Program-made: the position numbers and the translations under genes
Assembly: GCA_039960995.1 (NCBI GenBank)
Contig: JBDVKF010000079.1
Location: forward strand, 29,953 to 93,952
From: JABSSA01 sp039960995
GTDB taxonomy: Bacteria; Pseudomonadota; Alphaproteobacteria; Rhodobacterales; Rhodobacteraceae
Length of the DNA: 64,000 nt
Direction: 5' to 3'
Notes under the pieces: generated by a model
What the model saw: only the letters and a program-made list of their open reading frames with translations
Told to the model about the DNA's origin: nothing
Databases searched by the model: none
Shown here: piece by piece, positions 42,899-51,392 of the stretch
How the letters are laid out: the number at the start of each line of letters is the position of its first letter
Numbering within the stretch: the first letter of the stretch is position 1

Positions 42899-43591
42899 AT
42901 GAAACATCTGATTCCGATAGCGGCGGCCATTTCAACCGCTTTCAGTATGCCGACGTGGGCAGATAGTCCTGTCGTTGTGGAACTGTTCACGTCCCAAGGC
43001 TGCTCGTCTTGCCCACCTGCGGACAAGCTGTTCCATCAATTGGCCGATCGCGACGATGTGATCGCTTTGTCGCTTCATGTAGATTATTGGGATTACATTG
43101 GTTGGAAAGACGAATTTGCCGATCCAGGCAATGCTGAACGCCAACGCGGATACGCGTCTGAGGGCCGTCGTCGATCAATCTATACACCACAAATGGTGGT
43201 TAACGGTACAACTGACATAGTGGGAACGCGACCAATGGCATTGGGCAAAGCCATCAGTGATCACGCCGCGGCCCCTTCACCACTGGACGTTTCGTTGGTC
43301 CGGGATGCGGATGATGTCGTGATTTCTGCAGAATCCAACGGCGTGTCTGGTCCGTTGATTGTACAGATGTTGCGGTATTCGCCTGTGCGCTCGTCCAAGA
43401 TTACCCGCGGTGAAAACGCAGGGAATACGTTGGAATACGCCAACGTTTCTGAAGGGTGGACGATCTTGGGCGAATGGAACGGTGCGACGCCGTTTGAAAT
43501 GCGCGCTAAAGCGGAAGGCGACAAGCCGGTTGTGGTTTTGGTTCAACAAGGACGACACGGCCCGATTGTGGGTGCAGCCCGCTTACGTTGA
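42899..43591 (+). CDS. DUF1223 secreted thioredoxin-like protein
   Basis: A 230-residue exported protein: signal peptide MKHLIPIAAAISTAFSMPTWA, then VVVELFTSQGCSSCPPADKLF with CxxC (Cys35, Cys38) at the start of a thioredoxin-like fold, and LHVDYWDYIGWKDEFA with TPQMVVNG. These are the DUF1223 hallmarks. Expected in the periplasm as a thiol-redox or metal-binding protein; role unproven. ATG 42899 or 42887 are both possible; the former gives the shorter signal peptide. Its TGA stop abuts the stop of the convergent acyltransferase gene at the TGATCA hexamer (43589-43594). Confidence 0.88.
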   Translation: MKHLIPIAAAISTAFSMPTWADSPVVVELFTSQGCSSCPPADKLFHQLADRDDVIALSLHVDYWDYIGWKDEFADPGNAERQRGYASEGRRRSIYTPQMVVNGTTDIVGTRPMALGKAISDHAAAPSPLDVSLVRDADDVVISAESNGVSGPLIVQMLRYSPVRSSKITRGENAGNTLEYANVSEGWTILGEWNGATPFEMRAKAEGDKPVVVLVQQGRHGPIVGAARLR

Positions 43592-44467
43592 TCAATTGGT
43601 TTCCGCGCGCCATCGGCGCGGAACCCAAAACCACTGTTCTGGGGTCTCGAGGATTCTTTCGCCCAGCCGGTCGTTCATTTGTTGCGTCATCGTTTCTGGG
43701 TCGGAATGTTCAATCGGCTCTTCGATATAGCACCGAAAGCTAAGCCCGTCTGATTGACGGATAGAGAAGAACGGTAAAACAACGGCATCAAATCGCAACG
43801 CAAGCTCGGCTGGAGACAGGGGAGTCTTGGCGGGTTTCCCTAAAAACTTGAGAGTTGGTGCGGCGGAAGCATGTTGGTCATTTAGGATGATGAGTTGACC
43901 ACCAGATTTTAGGTGCTTCATCACACCCCGCATCCCCGGCAATCCGCGCTGAAATGCAGGACCGCCATAAGCCTCCATTGTTTTCACGTAATGCTCGTGG
44001 AAGAATTCATTGTGCATTTTGCGAAAAATACCACCGGGTTCAATTCCCATGGTCAGCATCACTGCGCGTGCGGCTTCGTAATTTCCGAAATGGCCCGTTT
44101 GCAAAATCACCGCACGGCCAGAGGCCGCAGCATCTTTCAGCACCTGAACGCCAGCACCTTCCAGAGGTACGTCCGTCATATGTGCGAGGAAATCTTGAGT
44201 AGAGTAGTTTTCAATCAACGAACGACCAACATTATCTAGGCAAGCGGTCGCGATGCGGTTGATTTCGGATTTCGGTTTGTCCGGAAAAATAACGGCGAGA
44301 TGGGTTCTGGCACGTTTGTGATAGTGGGCCACGCGTCCAATAACGCGTGAAATCATCCAGCCCATGAAAGGCACGCGCACCCGGTAAGGCAGACGCAACG
44401 CGAAACCGATCAAAGTGCGCGCGACGATATCAGTCACGCGATGTTCAAACGTGCGGGATGCAGACAT
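43592..44467 (-). CDS. Lipid A biosynthesis-type acyltransferase (LpxL/HtrB family)
   Basis: A 291-residue inner-membrane-associated acyltransferase that adds secondary acyl chains to lipid A precursors from acyl-ACP. It has the catalytic HxxxxE motif in LQTGHFGNYEAARAVM, RKMHNEFFHEHYVKTMEAYGGPAFQRGLPGMRGVMKHLKSGGQLIILNDQHA, and the C-terminal PEQWFWVPRRWR block typical of LpxL/LpxM. The N-terminus has the hydrophobic surface segment LIGFALRLPYRVRVPFMGWM. It is convergent with DUF1223 and 211 bp downstream of fliG. Which acyl chain it adds is unknown. Confidence 0.92.
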   Translation of the reverse strand: MSASRTFEHRVTDIVARTLIGFALRLPYRVRVPFMGWMISRVIGRVAHYHKRARTHLAVIFPDKPKSEINRIATACLDNVGRSLIENYSTQDFLAHMTDVPLEGAGVQVLKDAAASGRAVILQTGHFGNYEAARAVMLTMGIEPGGIFRKMHNEFFHEHYVKTMEAYGGPAFQRGLPGMRGVMKHLKSGGQLIILNDQHASAAPTLKFLGKPAKTPLSPAELALRFDAVVLPFFSIRQSDGLSFRCYIEEPIEHSDPETMTQQMNDRLGERILETPEQWFWVPRRWRAETN

Positions 44468-44678
44468 CTTTTCCGTCTCTTTTTGTCATCAACCGGTGGG
44501 CTTTTATCGCGACAGCGAATTGCTGACAGACATAGGCCCAGCCGCGGCCGATCACAAGGCAGAGACAGATCAGATCGGATTTTCACGCAAGTGTCCCATA
44601 CCTTAATTTAGGAACACGGGCAGGCCATTGGCACAAAGCGCCCTTTGAATTTGATATGATCCCGTGCTGGGTGGCGAG

Positions 44679-45743
44679 TTAATCTTCTTCTGAAATCAGC
44701 ATCAATTCACCCGATTTTTCCAAAGCCCGGATCGAATCGATGATGCTGGCCATCGCTTCTTCTGTCTCTGCTGGTTTTGGTTTTTCGCGATCTGCAGCTT
44801 CTTCCCGCAATTGATCGGCCATTCGCGCGGACATGTTTTCAAAGATGTAATCAGACGAAGATTGCATCCCTGCGTCTGCAGCACCTGCAAGTGCAGTGAT
44901 CAATGCAGCCTGATCAATGTCGCGCAAAATGCGTGGGATGTCGCGCGGGGCAATACGTTTTGGGATGTTTCCAAAGGTAAAGATTGCTTTGCGAACGGCA
45001 GTCGCGAACCCTTCATCGCGTTCATCTAGACCTTCGAGCACGTCCTCACGCGTAATACTTGTGCTTGAGTTTAATATCGCGCCAACACGTTCTACCGGGT
45101 CTTCGTCGAAGGCGCGCAAAGGCTGTGCGGACAATTGCGTTGCCAGTGACAAACCAATGCGATCCACTGCTTCGGGGGTGACTGAGGCCGTTTGTGACAC
45201 TGCATAAGCGATTTGCCGGGCTTGCGGCCCAGGTAAGTTACCAAGCAAATCTGCCGCCTTTTTTGTGTCCAGCTTCGATAATAAGACAGCGGAAACTTCG
45301 ATGCTTTCATTTTCGACGACGGGTCGAAGAGTTTCGATACCAAGGTCGCGGACACGCGCCCATGGATCGCCGGATTCGCGCACGCCAGCTTCTTTACGTA
45401 AGCGGGCCGCCGTCATTGGATTGATTTTTCCATCAAGCGCGGAAAGAGCGCCGGCAATGCCACCTGGAAATCGCAGGCCGATCCGATCCACTTCGCTTGC
45501 GAATTCTTCGACAACGCTCGCAACAGTGTCCTTATCGACAACCCGCATTTGCCCCATGGCCTTGGTCAATTCTTCCTGGCAAGCTTCGGGTAACTCTTCG
45601 AGTGGGACTTCACTGCCCTCGTTAAGCAAAAGTCGCACGACAATGGCGGCCTTTGCGCGTCGTGAAAGTGAATCGACATGAGAATTGAAACCACCGCCAA
45701 CGGGTAAACCCGGGGCGGCGGCGAGGGGAACCAAATCCATCAT
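44679..45743 (-). CDS. fliG: Flagellar motor switch protein FliG
   Basis: A 354-residue FliG homologue, part of the C-ring that couples the MS ring (FliF) to the switch and torque generation. It shows the helical N-domain (SRRAKAAIVVRLLLNEGSEVPLEELPEACQEELTKAM), a middle domain with VSAVLLSKLDTKKAADLLGNLPGPQARQIAYAVSQT, and a C-domain with FTFGNIPKRIAPRDIPRILRDIDQAALITALAGA and the EENMSxRM-like FENMSARMADQLREEA. No other flagellar genes are in the window, so it is separated from the main cluster. A TPR-protein gene 68 bp upstream may share its transcript. The tail is acidic. Confidence 0.88.
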   Translation of the reverse strand: MMDLVPLAAAPGLPVGGGFNSHVDSLSRRAKAAIVVRLLLNEGSEVPLEELPEACQEELTKAMGQMRVVDKDTVASVVEEFASEVDRIGLRFPGGIAGALSALDGKINPMTAARLRKEAGVRESGDPWARVRDLGIETLRPVVENESIEVSAVLLSKLDTKKAADLLGNLPGPQARQIAYAVSQTASVTPEAVDRIGLSLATQLSAQPLRAFDEDPVERVGAILNSSTSITREDVLEGLDERDEGFATAVRKAIFTFGNIPKRIAPRDIPRILRDIDQAALITALAGAADAGMQSSSDYIFENMSARMADQLREEAADREKPKPAETEEAMASIIDSIRALEKSGELMLISEED

Positions 45744-45811
45744 TACGCGCCAGCCTGAATCACAAAATAACTGTCATCAAGCTAGGCACAAAAAGTGAAC
45801 AAAGAGTTTGG

Positions 45812-46399
45812 TTAGTAATTAAAAGTTCGCCCGTTTTCCAAGGCTGCAGCCAGTGATTTTTCGGACCAAGATCCAACACCGCCACGCGCGCGAATTTCAC
45901 GCAACTGTTCCATCGCGGCGACCTTATCACCTTTGGCCACAAGACCCTGACCCATGTAAGATCTGGCAGAAATGTTGTCAGGATTTAAATCAATTGCTTT
46001 CTGGTAATAGACATCCGCCAACGCCAGATCACCCAATTTACGGGCAGTAAACCCGCGATAGGTCATGACCCGGTCACTGTTTTGATCGGGCATCTGGTCT
46101 AAAACAGTGATGGCATCGTTGTAACGACCAGCATAGGCCAGTTCGCGCACTGCACCATAAAGTGTGTCTTCATCCAAATACGATGTCTTGTCAGGACGCA
46201 CACATTTGCGAAGATTGGCATCCCAGACACCATTGACAGGTTTTGAAAATTTCACCCATTTTTTGATTGATGGATCCCACTGGCGAACCTGAAAACAATC
46301 TTGAGTCGTCTTCGTCTGTGCTGGCGGGCTATCGTCATCCTTCGCAAACGCGACAGCGGGCAGGCAGAGTGAAAATGCGATCACAGCTTGACGTAACAT
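45812..46399 (-). CDS. Secreted tetratricopeptide-repeat protein
   Basis: A 195-residue protein: signal peptide MLRQAVIAFSLCLPAVAFA, an N-terminal region with two cysteines (DCFQVRQWDPSIKKWVKFSKPVNGVWDANLRKCV), then about three TPR units (ELAYAGRYNDAITVLDQMP; VMTYRGFTARKLGDLALADVYYQKAIDLNPD; ISARSYMGQGLVAKGDKVAAMEQLREI). It should be periplasmic and scaffold another protein. The cysteine pair may form a disulfide. It lies just upstream of fliG on the same strand. No specific family name recognised. Confidence 0.82.
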   Translation of the reverse strand: MLRQAVIAFSLCLPAVAFAKDDDSPPAQTKTTQDCFQVRQWDPSIKKWVKFSKPVNGVWDANLRKCVRPDKTSYLDEDTLYGAVRELAYAGRYNDAITVLDQMPDQNSDRVMTYRGFTARKLGDLALADVYYQKAIDLNPDNISARSYMGQGLVAKGDKVAAMEQLREIRARGGVGSWSEKSLAAALENGRTFNY

Positions 46400-46697
46400 A
46401 GAAGATTTCCTGTTCAATTCGTTGGTTAGATAATCCAATAACGCACCAGATAGCGTTTCTATTCGCAGCACGGCGGTAACGTTTCTGTGATATCTCTAAT
46501 TCCACGCACTTACTTTGATGCGGGCCCTTTTGCTGTGTCGAATTCGGAACCTTCAGCACAAGCCAAAGCTAATTGTTGATGGGTGCTGCAATTGAAGCCC
46601 GTGGCAAAATTCACCGTCGAGCAGAATGAGACCGCATCCATTTTTGTGCAGTATCGCGTCAGTCATTGGCCGCGATGTTTGAAATAGATTGCGTCTG

Positions 46698-46919
46698 TCA
46701 CGCTTCTTCGTCTTGTTCGATCCATGTCAATATTGGGGTGCTTCCAGTTTGCGTCGAAACCACTGGACGCATGGTTAGCTGTTTATCTGCTCTGTCAGCG
46801 TCGCGCTGGCATCGAGCCAGAATTTGATCGAGAGATTTTGCTAGACCAACTCGTCCGGTTCGCTTTGCTATGTCTTGTATTGCTGTGATTTCTGCAGCCA
46901 GAGACTTGAGTTTTGACAT
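46698..46919 (-). CDS. Small helical protein, 73 aa, unknown
   Basis: A 73-residue ORF: MSKLKSLAAEITAIQDIAKRTGRVGLAKSLDQIL, then ARCQRDADRADKQLTMRP and an acidic tail WIEQDEEA. The first 50 residues form amphipathic helix or short coiled coil. No signal or membrane segment. It is preceded upstream on the same strand by another small ORF (46969-47127) and follows a 298-bp gap after the TPR gene start in which I see no gene. I recognise no family. Composition and codon pattern look coding, but evidence is modest. Confidence 0.5.
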   Translation of the reverse strand: MSKLKSLAAEITAIQDIAKRTGRVGLAKSLDQILARCQRDADRADKQLTMRPVVSTQTGSTPILTWIEQDEEA

Positions 46920-46968
46920 GCGAAAAAACGTACTCTCGCATTGGTTGAAAAGTCAAAAGGAAATGCAC

Positions 46969-47127
46969 TTAACGTAAGGTCTGCTCGTTCCCTGCGTTAC
47001 TTTTACCCTGAGGAAACTCAAAAAGCGTTTCATTTTTGAGCAAGTTTTCCAGTGCTTTCGCCGTCGCGATAAAACCTTCGTCCATCGCGCGATCTCGAGC
47101 GATCTTTATTCTGTCCATCAAATCCAT
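46969..47127 (-). CDS. Very small ORF, 52 aa, unknown
   Basis: A 52-codon frame starting MDLMDRIKIARDRAMDEGFI and continuing ATAKALENLLKNETLFEFPQ, ending LR before TAA at 46969-46971. The predicted helix MDRIKIARDRAMDEGFIATAKALENLL is strongly amphipathic and the codon positions look like those of neighbouring genes. It precedes the 73-aa ORF by 49 bp, so the two could form a small operon. No homologue recognised. It could also be chance coding; a search would settle it. Confidence 0.38.
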   Translation of the reverse strand: MDLMDRIKIARDRAMDEGFIATAKALENLLKNETLFEFPQGKSNAGNEQTLR

Positions 47128-47350
47128 TGCTACATGCGCCCTATTTTACATCGCCTCATTCTTGCGGCATGGGTGCAGTCCAGCCGTTAATAACGCGTAA
47201 ACTGGGCTACTTGCTGGCATCTTTTCGCGCATAGATTGCAGGTGTCGGCGGTGCTGTACGACTTGTTTGCATCGTGCGACGGGCACCTGCCGGCGAAGAC
47301 TCTGTTGAGGAGGCTTGCTTGAAAAACGAAATAGGTTGGGCGGATGACGA

Positions 47351-47560
47351 CTACTTAGGCCGTTTGGCGCGCCAGACTGCAAATCCCGTCAAAAGCAAAA
47401 ATCCCGCCAAAACTGGTAGTAAAACAGCATCGTTATACACAAAGTTTAAAAGCCCGGTCAGACCCAGAGCCGTCAGAACAAATGGCAGCAACGGGGTAAA
47501 ACAGCACAGAAAGGCTATAACAGAGCCTGCAATGCCAATTGCTGAAATTTTGTTCCACAT
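47351..47560 (-). CDS. MerF-like small membrane protein with one vicinal cysteine pair
   Basis: A 69-residue protein with two hydrophobic helices: ISAIGIAGSVIAFLCCFTPLLPFVLTALGLTGLL (Cys19-Cys20) and AVLLPVLAGFLLLTGFAVW. The CCFTP sequence and helix layout match MerF, the mercuric-ion uptake protein. MerF normally has a second vicinal cysteine pair near its C-terminus; here the chain ends AKRPK without one. No merR, merP or merA is nearby. It may be a reduced mercury transporter or a broader copper/soft-metal protein. Located downstream of dddP with a 136-bp gap on the same strand. Confidence 0.72.
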   Translation of the reverse strand: MWNKISAIGIAGSVIAFLCCFTPLLPFVLTALGLTGLLNFVYNDAVLLPVLAGFLLLTGFAVWRAKRPK

Positions 47561-47696
47561 TAAGTTCTGCTTTCATTTCAAGCGTTTCGCTTAGGATGCA
47601 TTGCAAACGGAACAGGGTCAATTCATGGGGATGATGCTGAGCCACATGCCCAGTTTGTTCATATCGACCAGAATTAACCAAAATCGACAGTTGGGT

Positions 47697-49037
47697 TTAG
47701 GGCAGAAGGCGCGGGTCGAACGGATAACGGATCAGGTTTTCAAACCCATCTTCCGTAATAAGAACTTGGTCTTCTAACTTGATCGAGAAATCGCCACCAA
47801 CCTCGCCGACCGCCGCTTCGACACATAGGACCATGCCGGGCTCTAGTGGGTAGTCGTAGCTGTTGGGGACAGCTTTGTCGGGATATCGAACCAAGGGCCA
47901 TTCATCGCACAAGCCGACGCCATGCATCAGGCAGCCGTATTTGAGCGCCATAAACTTTTCATCCAATTGGTGACAGCCGGCGGTCAGATCTGGGATCATC
48001 ACGCCGGGCTTCAGCATTTGCATGTTGGTCATTATGTGTTCGTGCGCGTGTTGAAATGCGTACACCATGTCCAGGCGCGGCGCATCTGGGCCGATCCACC
48101 AAGTGCGCGATATATCGGTGCAAATACCGTATGCCCCGATAAGGTCGGTATCAAAAGCAACGATTTCGTTGTGCTGGCAAATACGCGGGCCACTTTCCTG
48201 AAACCAAGGGTTTGTGCGCGGACCAGATGACAGCAGTCGTGTTTCGATCCATTCCCCACCACGACGGATGTTTTCGGCATGCAAAATGGCCCAAATGTCG
48301 TCCTCACAGGTTTTGCCATCACCCACATTGGTGCGTGCAAAATCCTCCATGGCATACATGGCCGCTTCGCAGGCGTGGATCGAACAGCGCATTGCTTTGA
48401 TCTCATCAGGCCCTTTGACGGAGCGCGCTTTTTCGGTGACTTCTTCGCCATCTTCGATGTGATAGCCCACGGCCTCCAATGCGCGAAGACCGTGCAACAT
48501 GACCTTGTCGACGGCCAAACGTCTGTCATCTGCGCCGCCATGTTGACGAAGGATGTCTTTGACGTCGGCGGCAAAGACGTTGGCAGCCGCACCAATTTGG
48601 TCGCCTCGGTCAAAGTAAAAGAAATCAGCCCCGGCGCGGACTTCGCGGACCAGTGGATTGAACGACGACAGGAACGGCGCGTTCTTATAATCCCACAGAA
48701 CCATATAACCATCTGGGCAAAGCAGACACGCCCGAAAGGGGTTATGCGTATTCCAAAGCTGCATGTTGGTGCTGTCAGTTGCGTAACGGATGTTCAAAGG
48801 ATCAAACATCAAAAGGCCCGCGTATCCACGATCCACCAGATGTTGCGTCAGGCGCTTGTGACGGAACGTGCGCATGGCGTCGAGATTTGGCAGCTCAATG
48901 CCCGCCGCCGCCCATTCGTCAAAAGCCAGCTGGGTCGGGCCGATTTCAATGCGATCTGCATCATTCGGGGATCCATCACCTAAAGTTGCGCCCCGTGTTG
49001 GATCGATTTTGCGCGTTTCGCTATGATGTTTGTTCAT
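47697..49037 (-). CDS. dddP: DMSP lyase DddP (M24-fold)
   Basis: DddP cleaves dimethylsulfoniopropionate to dimethyl sulfide and acrylate. The 446-residue protein has the M24 peptidase fold without peptidase role. The beginning (HSETRKIDP, then RGATLGDGSPNDADRIEIG) and LMFDPLNIRYATDSTNMQLWN are DddP hallmarks. All six iron ligands described for DddP are present: Asp296, Asp298, Asp308, His372, Glu407, Glu422, offset by one from the published Ruegeria numbering (295, 297, 307, 371, 406, 421). RBS GGGGGGAG precedes the ATG at 49035-49037. It is preceded by a 216-bp gap and no other ddd/dmd gene is adjacent. Very likely a true DMSP lyase. Confidence 0.95.
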   Translation of the reverse strand: MNKHHSETRKIDPTRGATLGDGSPNDADRIEIGPTQLAFDEWAAAGIELPNLDAMRTFRHKRLTQHLVDRGYAGLLMFDPLNIRYATDSTNMQLWNTHNPFRACLLCPDGYMVLWDYKNAPFLSSFNPLVREVRAGADFFYFDRGDQIGAAANVFAADVKDILRQHGGADDRRLAVDKVMLHGLRALEAVGYHIEDGEEVTEKARSVKGPDEIKAMRCSIHACEAAMYAMEDFARTNVGDGKTCEDDIWAILHAENIRRGGEWIETRLLSSGPRTNPWFQESGPRICQHNEIVAFDTDLIGAYGICTDISRTWWIGPDAPRLDMVYAFQHAHEHIMTNMQMLKPGVMIPDLTAGCHQLDEKFMALKYGCLMHGVGLCDEWPLVRYPDKAVPNSYDYPLEPGMVLCVEAAVGEVGGDFSIKLEDQVLITEDGFENLIRYPFDPRLLP

Positions 49038-49253
49038 AATGCTCCCCCCAGCATGAAAACAGAGTTGCGCGTAGGCTCTGGGGTGGCTTGGTCATTTGCG
49101 ACCAGCATTGGGGTCGTTTTTTGGAGTTTTAAGGGAAAATCTGCAGTTTATATGTGCGATCATGAAAAACGTACTGCCGCCGCATGCGTCTTTGCCGTGC
49201 AAAAGGTCGATAGATCGGTGATTGGACCGCCTCTTCCTGCGCGTCTGATCTAC

Positions 49254-51299
49254 TTACTCCCTGCGACGACGTCTGCGTCCACCACCTTCTGATTTGTCGC
49301 CACCCCCTGTGTTGAAAATAACATCGGGAAGCGTCACGACAGAGCGTAGAATGGGGAAGGGTTCGATTGAATTCGGAATTGCCGAGGCATTGACAAAATG
49401 TTCCTGAAACCGGGGTTCAATTGCTGTTTCGATCTTGTGGATATTCCGAACTGTGTCTTCAATCTCTGCGCGCGCTTTGGTGTTTAACAATGCAATGCGT
49501 GCTCCGGTGCCCGCCGCATTCCCGGCAGAGGTGACCGCTTTCAATGGGACATCGGGGATCATGCCCAGAACCATCGCGTGCTTGGGCGAAATATGCGCCC
49601 CAAACGCGCCGGCCAGAACAACACGGTCGACACTGTCGACATCGAATTTATCCATAAGCAACCGCGCCCCAGAATAAAGCGCAGCCTTGGCCATTTGAAT
49701 TTCGCGAATGTCGCGATTGGTGATTGTGATTTTTGGCCCGCCATTGGCCGAGCCATCCCACACGAGATAGGAATTGGTGCGTCCATCCAGAAAACAGCGA
49801 TCCGTCCCAGTTTGTTCAGCCGAACCGATCAGGCCAGGGGCATCAACGATGCCCGCCATACGCATTTCTGCGACCATCTCGATAATACCAGAGCCGCAAA
49901 TGCCAGTAATGCCTGATCCTGCGATACTGTCCTCAAACCCGGCTTCGTCCGACCAGATGTCGCTGCCGATGACGCGAAAACGCGGTTCTTTGGTGATCGG
50001 GTGTATTGCAACGCGTTCAATGGCACCGGGGGCCGCGCGCTGGCCACTGCTGATCTGTGCGCCCTCAAATGCAGGGCCCGTTGGGGACGAACAAGCCAGA
50101 ACTTTTTCAGTGTTGCCCAAAAGGATTTCGGCGTTGGTGCCCACGTCAACAACCAACACAAGGTCTTTGGATTTGTCGGGTGCTTCTGACAAGGCCACTG
50201 CGGCAGCGTCCGCGCCGACATGGCCCGCTATGCAAGGTAAAAGGTAAATGCGTGCCGAGGGGTGAATGTCTAAATTCAGATCAGTGGCGCGCAAGCGAAG
50301 TGAATCTGACGTCGCCAGCGCAAACGGAGCCTGTCCCAATTCAAACGGATCAATTCCCAAAAGCAAGTGGTGCATGACCGGATTGCAGACAAAAACGGCG
50401 TCCACAATCAGTGATTTGTCGATGTCAGCTTCATCCGCGATCTGCACAAACAACGCGTTCATGCCGTCGCGCACTGCGGTTGTCATTTCGGTCGCGCCGC
50501 CCTCATTCATCATGGAATAGGACACGCGGGACATTAGATCTTCGCCAAATCTGATTTGTGGATTCATGATGCCGGATGACGCGACAACGTCACCAGATTG
50601 CAGATCGCACAGATGGGTCGCGATCGTGGTCGACCCTAAATCAATGGCCAGACCGTAAATGGTGCCTTCGTAATAACCCGGCCAAACATGCATGATCCTT
50701 GGTGCGTTTTCGTCGTCCCCCAAGTGGACGGCACATGTCACTTTCCACGCGCCTTTGCGCAGAATGGGTTGTAACCCGTGCAAAATGTGAAGGTCGGCAT
50801 GCACGTTCTCAAGCGACCATTGCGTGGATAGCGCTTCCCGCAACCGCTCAAGATCGCCAGACGGATCGTGCATATCGGGTTCCTGAACCTCGACGTAATA
50901 CAGCTTGGTCGACGGGTTCATCGTTATGTCACGCGCTTCGGCCCGCTTGCGCACAACCTGTTTGTGCACTTGGCTTTCTGGGGGCACGTCGATGACTATG
51001 TCGCCTTGGACGGCCGCCTGACAACCAAGACGGCGCCCATCAATCAGGCCGCGTTTGTCTTTGTAACGTTGTTCTACTTTGTTCCAATCCGACAACGCTC
51101 CATCCGACACGGTGACGCCGTGTTTGGGAAATGCGCCATAGCTGGGGGTTATCTGGCATTTCGAACAAATTCCGCGTCCACCACATACCGAATCCAGATC
51201 AACACCCAATTGGCGGGCAGCGGTCAAAATTGGCGTCCCATGGGCAAAATGGCCTCGTTTGCCGGAAGGCGTAAATACAACAAGTGGGTCTTTTGACAC
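49254..51299 (-). CDS. ASKHA-domain corrinoid-protein activator with N-terminal 2Fe-2S ferredoxin
   Basis: A 681-residue protein. Residues about 1-105 are a plant-type 2Fe-2S ferredoxin domain with Cys39, Cys45, Cys48, Cys93 (VCGGRGICSKCQ ... LGCQAAV). The rest is a DUF4445/ASKHA nucleotide-binding module: YGLAIDLGSTTIATHLCDL, LVLVVDVGTNAEILLG and LAGAFGAHISPKHAMVLG. Such proteins (RamA, RACo type) use ATP and electrons to reduce Co(II) corrinoid proteins back to Co(I). In roseobacters it normally sits with a corrinoid protein and a methyltransferase, but none is adjacent here. The C-terminus is arginine-rich (RRRRRR). Its upstream neighbour on the same strand is an agmatinase. Confidence 0.9.
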   Translation of the reverse strand: MSKDPLVVFTPSGKRGHFAHGTPILTAARQLGVDLDSVCGGRGICSKCQITPSYGAFPKHGVTVSDGALSDWNKVEQRYKDKRGLIDGRRLGCQAAVQGDIVIDVPPESQVHKQVVRKRAEARDITMNPSTKLYYVEVQEPDMHDPSGDLERLREALSTQWSLENVHADLHILHGLQPILRKGAWKVTCAVHLGDDENAPRIMHVWPGYYEGTIYGLAIDLGSTTIATHLCDLQSGDVVASSGIMNPQIRFGEDLMSRVSYSMMNEGGATEMTTAVRDGMNALFVQIADEADIDKSLIVDAVFVCNPVMHHLLLGIDPFELGQAPFALATSDSLRLRATDLNLDIHPSARIYLLPCIAGHVGADAAAVALSEAPDKSKDLVLVVDVGTNAEILLGNTEKVLACSSPTGPAFEGAQISSGQRAAPGAIERVAIHPITKEPRFRVIGSDIWSDEAGFEDSIAGSGITGICGSGIIEMVAEMRMAGIVDAPGLIGSAEQTGTDRCFLDGRTNSYLVWDGSANGGPKITITNRDIREIQMAKAALYSGARLLMDKFDVDSVDRVVLAGAFGAHISPKHAMVLGMIPDVPLKAVTSAGNAAGTGARIALLNTKARAEIEDTVRNIHKIETAIEPRFQEHFVNASAIPNSIEPFPILRSVVTLPDVIFNTGGGDKSEGGGRRRRRRE

Positions 51300-51392
51300 G
51301 TCAGAACGTCCTTTGATTTTTGGTGCGAACCTAATCCTTCCGGGCGTCGTGAAAAGACCTATTTGCGTCTTCTTGGCATTTGATTGCGGCCA

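Noticed and set aside
46480..46697. Short frames in the 218 bp between the small ORF at 46698 and the TPR gene leader
   Set aside because: The longest ATG frame on the minus strand is about 37 codons with no conserved feature or RBS.
47561..47696. MerR-type operator upstream of the MerF-like gene
   Set aside because: A TTGACC and a weak -10 at long spacing can be drawn, but there is no dyad between them and no merR gene.
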